Below, one piece after another: positions 60,205 to 64,000 of a DNA stretch of 64,000 bases. The DNA comes from Rotaria sp. Silwood1. Its lineage: Eukaryota; Rotifera; Eurotatoria; Philodinida; Philodinidae. The notes beneath the pieces are model-generated. The model did not search any database. It saw only the letters and a list, made by a program, of their open reading frames with translations, and had not been told where the DNA came from. The stretch covers positions 19,907 through 83,906 of the forward strand of contig CAJNOP010000522.1 in NCBI GenBank assembly GCA_905250075.1, read 5' to 3'. Position numbers and translations under genes: made by a program. Numbering within the stretch: position 1 is the first letter of the stretch; every line of letters starts with the position of its first letter.

Positions 60205-60785
60205 GCAACACAAGATTTTCATGAACTTTTTTATTCGCGTGGTCAATGTCATACAAAGTCTCAATAATGTGCAATTTGAATTTTATCATTAATAAACAAA
60301 TATATTATATATATACATTGTCTTTGATATTTCTTAGAACATTTATTCATCATTGAAGTGTATGTGCGGTATGAACATATAAAATGCAATAGAGCTATTT
60401 TGATTTTAGACACAAAGATTTGATTGATATTCTTGATATTTAACATTCCATTCGAGTTGAACCCTCGTAAAAAATTTGTTTCGTAGAGAAAATTTATTTG
60501 AACTATAAGCAACCTTTATCTTCTTCTGAAAGATATGAATAATCTCGAATAGAATTTTCGGCATTGAGCACAGTTTCATAGATTTAAAATGTGGTTTACA
60601 TTATTGTTTGAAAAATGGTTAAAACCAAACAACGCTTTTAAATAATCGTGACGTATCTAAATTTCAAATAAAATCCATTTAATTCTATCTTGTATTCATG
60701 AGATCAACAAACTAGAACTTTTCTGTTCCCTTTGTATACTGATCTTATCCGTCCAGTAAATATATTCAATGATCTTAGGAGTCAT
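60205..60785 (+). pseudogene. Relic of the 3' end and downstream flank of GPCR gene 2
   Basis: ACACAAGATTTTCATGAAC and CGTGGTCAATGTCATACAAA match the tail-coding part of GPCR gene 2 at about 54560-54608 with a few substitutions. The relic then jumps, missing about 450 bases, to a copy of the downstream flank: TTTGAATTTTATCATTAATA, then ATTCGAGTTGAA, ATAGATTTAAAATGTG, GACGTATCTA and CTTATCCGTCCAGTAAATAT, as at 55070-55540. It cannot encode a receptor. It marks a former second copy of the GPCR region on the far side of the MAM-mucin gene. Confidence 0.8.
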
Positions 60786-61089
60786 TCATATAGAACATCG
60801 AAACACCTACTAAGAAGATTGTTCTTTGATTTTACATAAATTTCGCCAAAATTTTGTAAGATTCGTTTGTTTTAACAAGCATATTTAGATAGAAAATGAA
60901 TAAGCTAAATATGAATATTAGTGTTGAAATAATTTACGTTTATTTTTGTAGAGCTGTTATGTCAGATTTTCGAATTTCATTGGTATTAAACTTGATTCCT
61001 TGTTTTTTTAACTATTTTTCGGTCATTTAAATCGAATGAATTATGAAAATAAAAACTTTGTAACAGATTAGATTGTTATTTCTTGCTTA

Positions 61090-61410
61090 TGAAATATGTG
61101 GGGTGTGGCGTGTGGGTGTTAGTATCTATTCATGAACAGCTTCACCCACACCCACACCCCACACCCACCCCACACCCACACCCCCCTCACAGCCACGTCC
61201 CACCCACTCCCACCAACACCCACACCCCACCCACACATCCCACCCACACGTCCCAGGCCCACCCACATCCACACCCACTCACACCCACACACACCTACAC
61301 CCACGCCCACCCACGCCCACCCACATCCACACCTACTCACACCCACACACACCTACACCAACGTCTACCCACATCCACACCCCCACACTCACACCCACCC
61401 TTTTAGAGTG
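61090..61410. repeat. Degenerate CCCACA/TGTGGG tract resembling bdelloid telomeric repeat
   Basis: From about 61141 the + strand is an imperfect array of CACCCA/CCCACA units for about 260 bases, with insertions of TCC, CCT and CGT. It is preceded by a short G-rich inverse stretch (GGGGTGTGGCGTGTGGGTG, 61099-61117). The hexamer TGTGGG is the telomeric repeat reported for bdelloid rotifers. Frames translated from this tract (61083-61413) are repeat artefacts. It could also be an ordinary CA-rich minisatellite. Confidence 0.65.
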
Positions 61411-62856
61411 TAGTGGACTCTTTCCTAGGCTATTTTAGAGGTTTTCCCCAAATCACAGGCTTTTGATCGAAAATCCAGTTTTAAGCATTCATATTACACT
61501 TTGAAGAAAAATTACGGTGATATTCAGAATCAGCGCATTAAACTGCATCGAATGATATGTAGCTCAACAATTTTTCAAAAAAAAAAACATTTTTTGAAAA
61601 AAGTAGGCTGGGGTCCCACCCAGCCATCATTTTTCGAAAAATTTTTTTTCTTGGAAAACCCGTTTTATTTTCTTAAAAACGATTTTCTGAGTGGTATACT
61701 GTCATTTCTAGTCAAATGAAAGCCATTTCTGAGCAAAAAAACCGCATGTCAGCCTGCTTATGCTAAAGCTCCCCACCGTGCATGAGGTTGCCTTCATTGT
61801 ACTCAGTTTCTTTCGGCAAATACATAAGTGTAAATTGAAACATAATGTTACAGAGTAATAGAAAACTTCACAGGCTTTCAGAATATATAATTGGTTTTTT
61901 AAAAAATATGCTTTTCTGCTGATAATATATTTGAAATATGGACGGAAACTATTTTTTTCCGAGGATGGGTGAGTGTGGGTGTGAAGAGAATTAACACTCA
62001 CAGCCCCTACCCACACGTCACACTAGCACATCACACCCACACCCTGGCTGGCGAGCAAGTATCCTACGAGCATATGTCCAGCGGGCAACTGCGTAGATTC
62101 TATGAAACCATAGTGAAGGGAAACTGCTGAGGTAATCTAAGCTAAAACTTTTGCTGATCTAAGTTATAACGTGATTCTCACAATGTCAGAATTAAAACAT
62201 AAATGATTGAAACAAAAAAGTGATTAAAAAAATCAATTGAGCACGTATATAGAAAATACTTTGAAAATACAAGTCATCAATTGCAAGTAGTGACCACGAA
62301 ACGATATTATGAAATTTAGAAGATGTACAAATAACTGAATATCAGAGCCGTACAGAAGAAAACTTTCAGATTTAAAGGATTTCCTAGCGATGAATATGGT
62401 GCAGCATTTCTCATTGTTCGTCGAAAAAACAACAAACTAACGCTTATTTATTCTTGTTTTTTGTTGCATCTATGCTTATTCCTGCTTCTTTGACATAAAA
62501 TAATTACATATTAAAAAGTTGAAGAGTATATTTGTGAAACAGCACAAAGAAAGCGAACAAGCTCGACTATTAGTTGAGCTTGACAAATTTCTCTTCAGTA
62601 ACACGGACTTTTATAATGGCAAGAAGTTTTCAAAATTATTGTCCAGTAGATTTGTCAGTTGCCCATTGCTGTCTACCTCTTAAAACAGTTTGACTAGAAC
62701 ATTGCCAACTATTCAAAGATTTCTAGATACGCCACTGTTTAAGGAAATAAAAAAGTTATGTATATTTCTAGAGATATTTCATCGATAATTAGAAAATGTT
62801 TTTTGTATTAATATATAGATTTATTCATTGTCATTAAGTTACAATTGTTTCATAAG
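61411..62856. other. Repeat-flanked intergenic region
   Basis: Contains a hairpin at about 61605-61630 (GGCTGGGGT facing ACCCAGCC). A second cluster of the same TGTGGG/CCCACA flavour lies at about 61965-62045 (GGGTGAGTGTGGGTGTG, then CTACCCACACG and CACACCCACACCC). The material between the two clusters may be one inserted unit, but no coding frame with motifs is visible. After 62060 there is no supported feature. Confidence 0.4.
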
Positions 62857-63477
62857 TTAATGAGAAAATTCACGACGTTGTTTTTGTTGTTCTTCATTGC
62901 TGTTGCTATTATCATTATCAATAAATTGACGTAAGCTCTTTTGATGAGATTGTTCTTTTCGTTGTACATTGATTTTTTTCTCGTCACGTTTTTTGCTTAT
63001 ATTAGCACAGATATTTTGACAAGCTTTAGCTGCATCTTTAATTGACATACCTTGACCTGATTTTGGATTTCGTAGTTTATCAACACATTCGATTTCACAT
63101 TTAAGATCTGGTTTAATTATATTATAACCACCTTGTCGTTTATTTATTGCACGTTCATATTGATCAGAATCGTCTTCTTGATTATCTTCATCTAAGATAT
63201 TAATCTATTAAAGGATGCTCAATGGAAGTTTTTATACTAACCTAATGTAATAGATCGTTCCATTTGTTGATTATCAAGATGATTTAAAATCGAACGAAGT
63301 TCTAATTGTAAATCATTGTCACTTTCTTCATCATCTGTTGCAACTTCACGTACTGATGGATAATTGGCAACATGAGCAATTAATAGAAAAAACACTAAAT
63401 AAATCAAAAGTGAATAAATGTAAATGAGTGTTTGATAAGAATTTGTACAAAAAATTACCTGCGAATGCGATATACAT
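62857..63477 (-). CDS. Secreted peptide precursor with Cx3C...Cx3C core (168 aa)
   Basis: Three exons join in phase: 63477-63459, 63394-63242, 63191-62857. The N-terminus MYIAFAVFFLLIAHVA is a clean signal peptide, split by an intron after codon 6. Residues 17-74 are acidic. A dibasic site K75-R76 precedes a segment starting with Gln77 (possible pyroglutamate) that contains C89-x3-C93-x21-C115-x3-C119 and ends at K124-K125-R126. The rest is a hydrophilic Gln/Lys/Asn-rich tail with no further Cys. Dibasic sites bracketing a Cys-containing core suggest a prohormone or neuropeptide precursor. The Cys pairing suggests a two-helix hairpin held by two disulfides. I do not recognise the family. It could instead be a small secreted protein that is not processed. 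Confidence 0.78.
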
Positions 63478-64000
63478 TCTATATAAATTAGAAGTAAACT
63501 AAAGCAATAGAAGTTTGAGTGTTGTATTGATACTTTTCGTCGCCTTTTATAGTCTTCTCTTGTCAATAAAAATTATTCATATCGACTTTTTCTTTCTTTA
63601 TCGTTCTGTTCTGAATTATTTTTTTTCTTATTTTCTCTCTAATAACAATATTCGACAAAAAAAAAAGCATTGAAAGAATCGTTTAATCAGAATTGCTATA
63701 TAAAGTTGTGTACGTATTTTTTTTTCTCGATATTAATGAAGGTAAATAAAAAAATCCAAATCTATGTGTGCGAATATTCAGTTTTATTACTTTTATTGAT
63801 ATGAAAATATGTATAACAGAGCGGGTAATGATAGGTAAATATATACACACACGAATATTATTCACCTAACCTCCAATGTAAAAGTATCCGTACAACTGTC
63901 TGAGGCTATTGCGCAGCGAGCGTGAATCATAGAAATTGGCTTAACATGTCTTTTGATAGAGTGAAATGAGTTCTTTTGAATGATGTATGACTTATTCATT
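63478..64000. other. Upstream flank of the peptide-precursor gene
   Basis: Presumably promoter and 5' UTR of the minus-strand precursor. AT-rich with pyrimidine runs. No other gene or RNA is visible to the window edge. Confidence 0.4.

Noticed and set aside
61083-61413. Overlapping His/Pro/Thr-rich and Trp/Gly/Val-rich frames on both strands
   Set aside because: Pure translation of the CCCACA repeat array; no start context or conserved domain.
1-64000. CRISPR arrays, bacterial operons, tRNA and rRNA genes
   Set aside because: The window is intron-bearing animal DNA. I saw no spaced direct-repeat array and no convincing tRNA or rRNA by eye; a covariance-model scan would be needed to exclude small RNA genes.

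Overview
The window is eukaryotic, animal and very AT-rich. Genes carry GT-AG introns, many only about 45-65 bases long. The gene set is metazoan: a Fat-like cadherin, peptide-type GPCRs, a claudin-like membrane protein, a MAM-mucin membrane protein and a neuropeptide-like precursor. A degenerate CCCACA/TGTGGG tract near 61.1-61.4 kb resembles the telomeric hexamer reported for bdelloid rotifers. With the compact introns and many short inverted-repeat transposons, this makes a bdelloid rotifer the best guess, but that is an inference. A 10-N gap at 42805-42814 shows this is a scaffold.

Layout. 1-140: probable last exon of a + strand gene. 2517-3886 (-): PDK1-type kinase, catalytic domain only. 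3931-4558: a MITE with long inverted repeats. 4711-6429 (+): galactokinase. 7175-14870: an imperfect tandem duplication. Each unit held a claudin-like four-TM gene followed by a macro-domain/OTU fusion gene. Both fusion genes are intact, while the second claudin-like copy is a wreck. 15897-39651 (-): one 18-exon Fat-like cadherin gene of 4,194 codons. I reconstructed it exon by exon with every splice phase consistent; its large introns hold several transposon relics. 39.7-43.9 kb: no convincing gene, one hAT-type MITE and an inverted repeat centred on the N gap. 43941-45707 (-) and 52721-54973 (+): two paralogous, divergently transcribed rhodopsin-class GPCRs separated by 7 kb of gene-poor AT-rich DNA. 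55647-59304 (+): a signal peptide, MAM-like, Ser/Thr-repeat and TM protein. 60205-60785: a decayed copy of the 3' end of the second GPCR and its downstream DNA. 61.1-62.1 kb: CCCACA-rich repeats. 62857-63477 (-): a small secreted, dibasic-processed peptide precursor with a Cx3C...Cx3C core.

The genes do not form one pathway. The most unusual finds are the tandem macro-zinc-OTU fusion genes, which join an ADP-ribose reader or eraser to a deubiquitinase-like fold, and the Cx3C-hairpin peptide precursor. Exon coordinates come from reading frames, splice motifs and phase consistency by eye; no alignment or transcript data were available.
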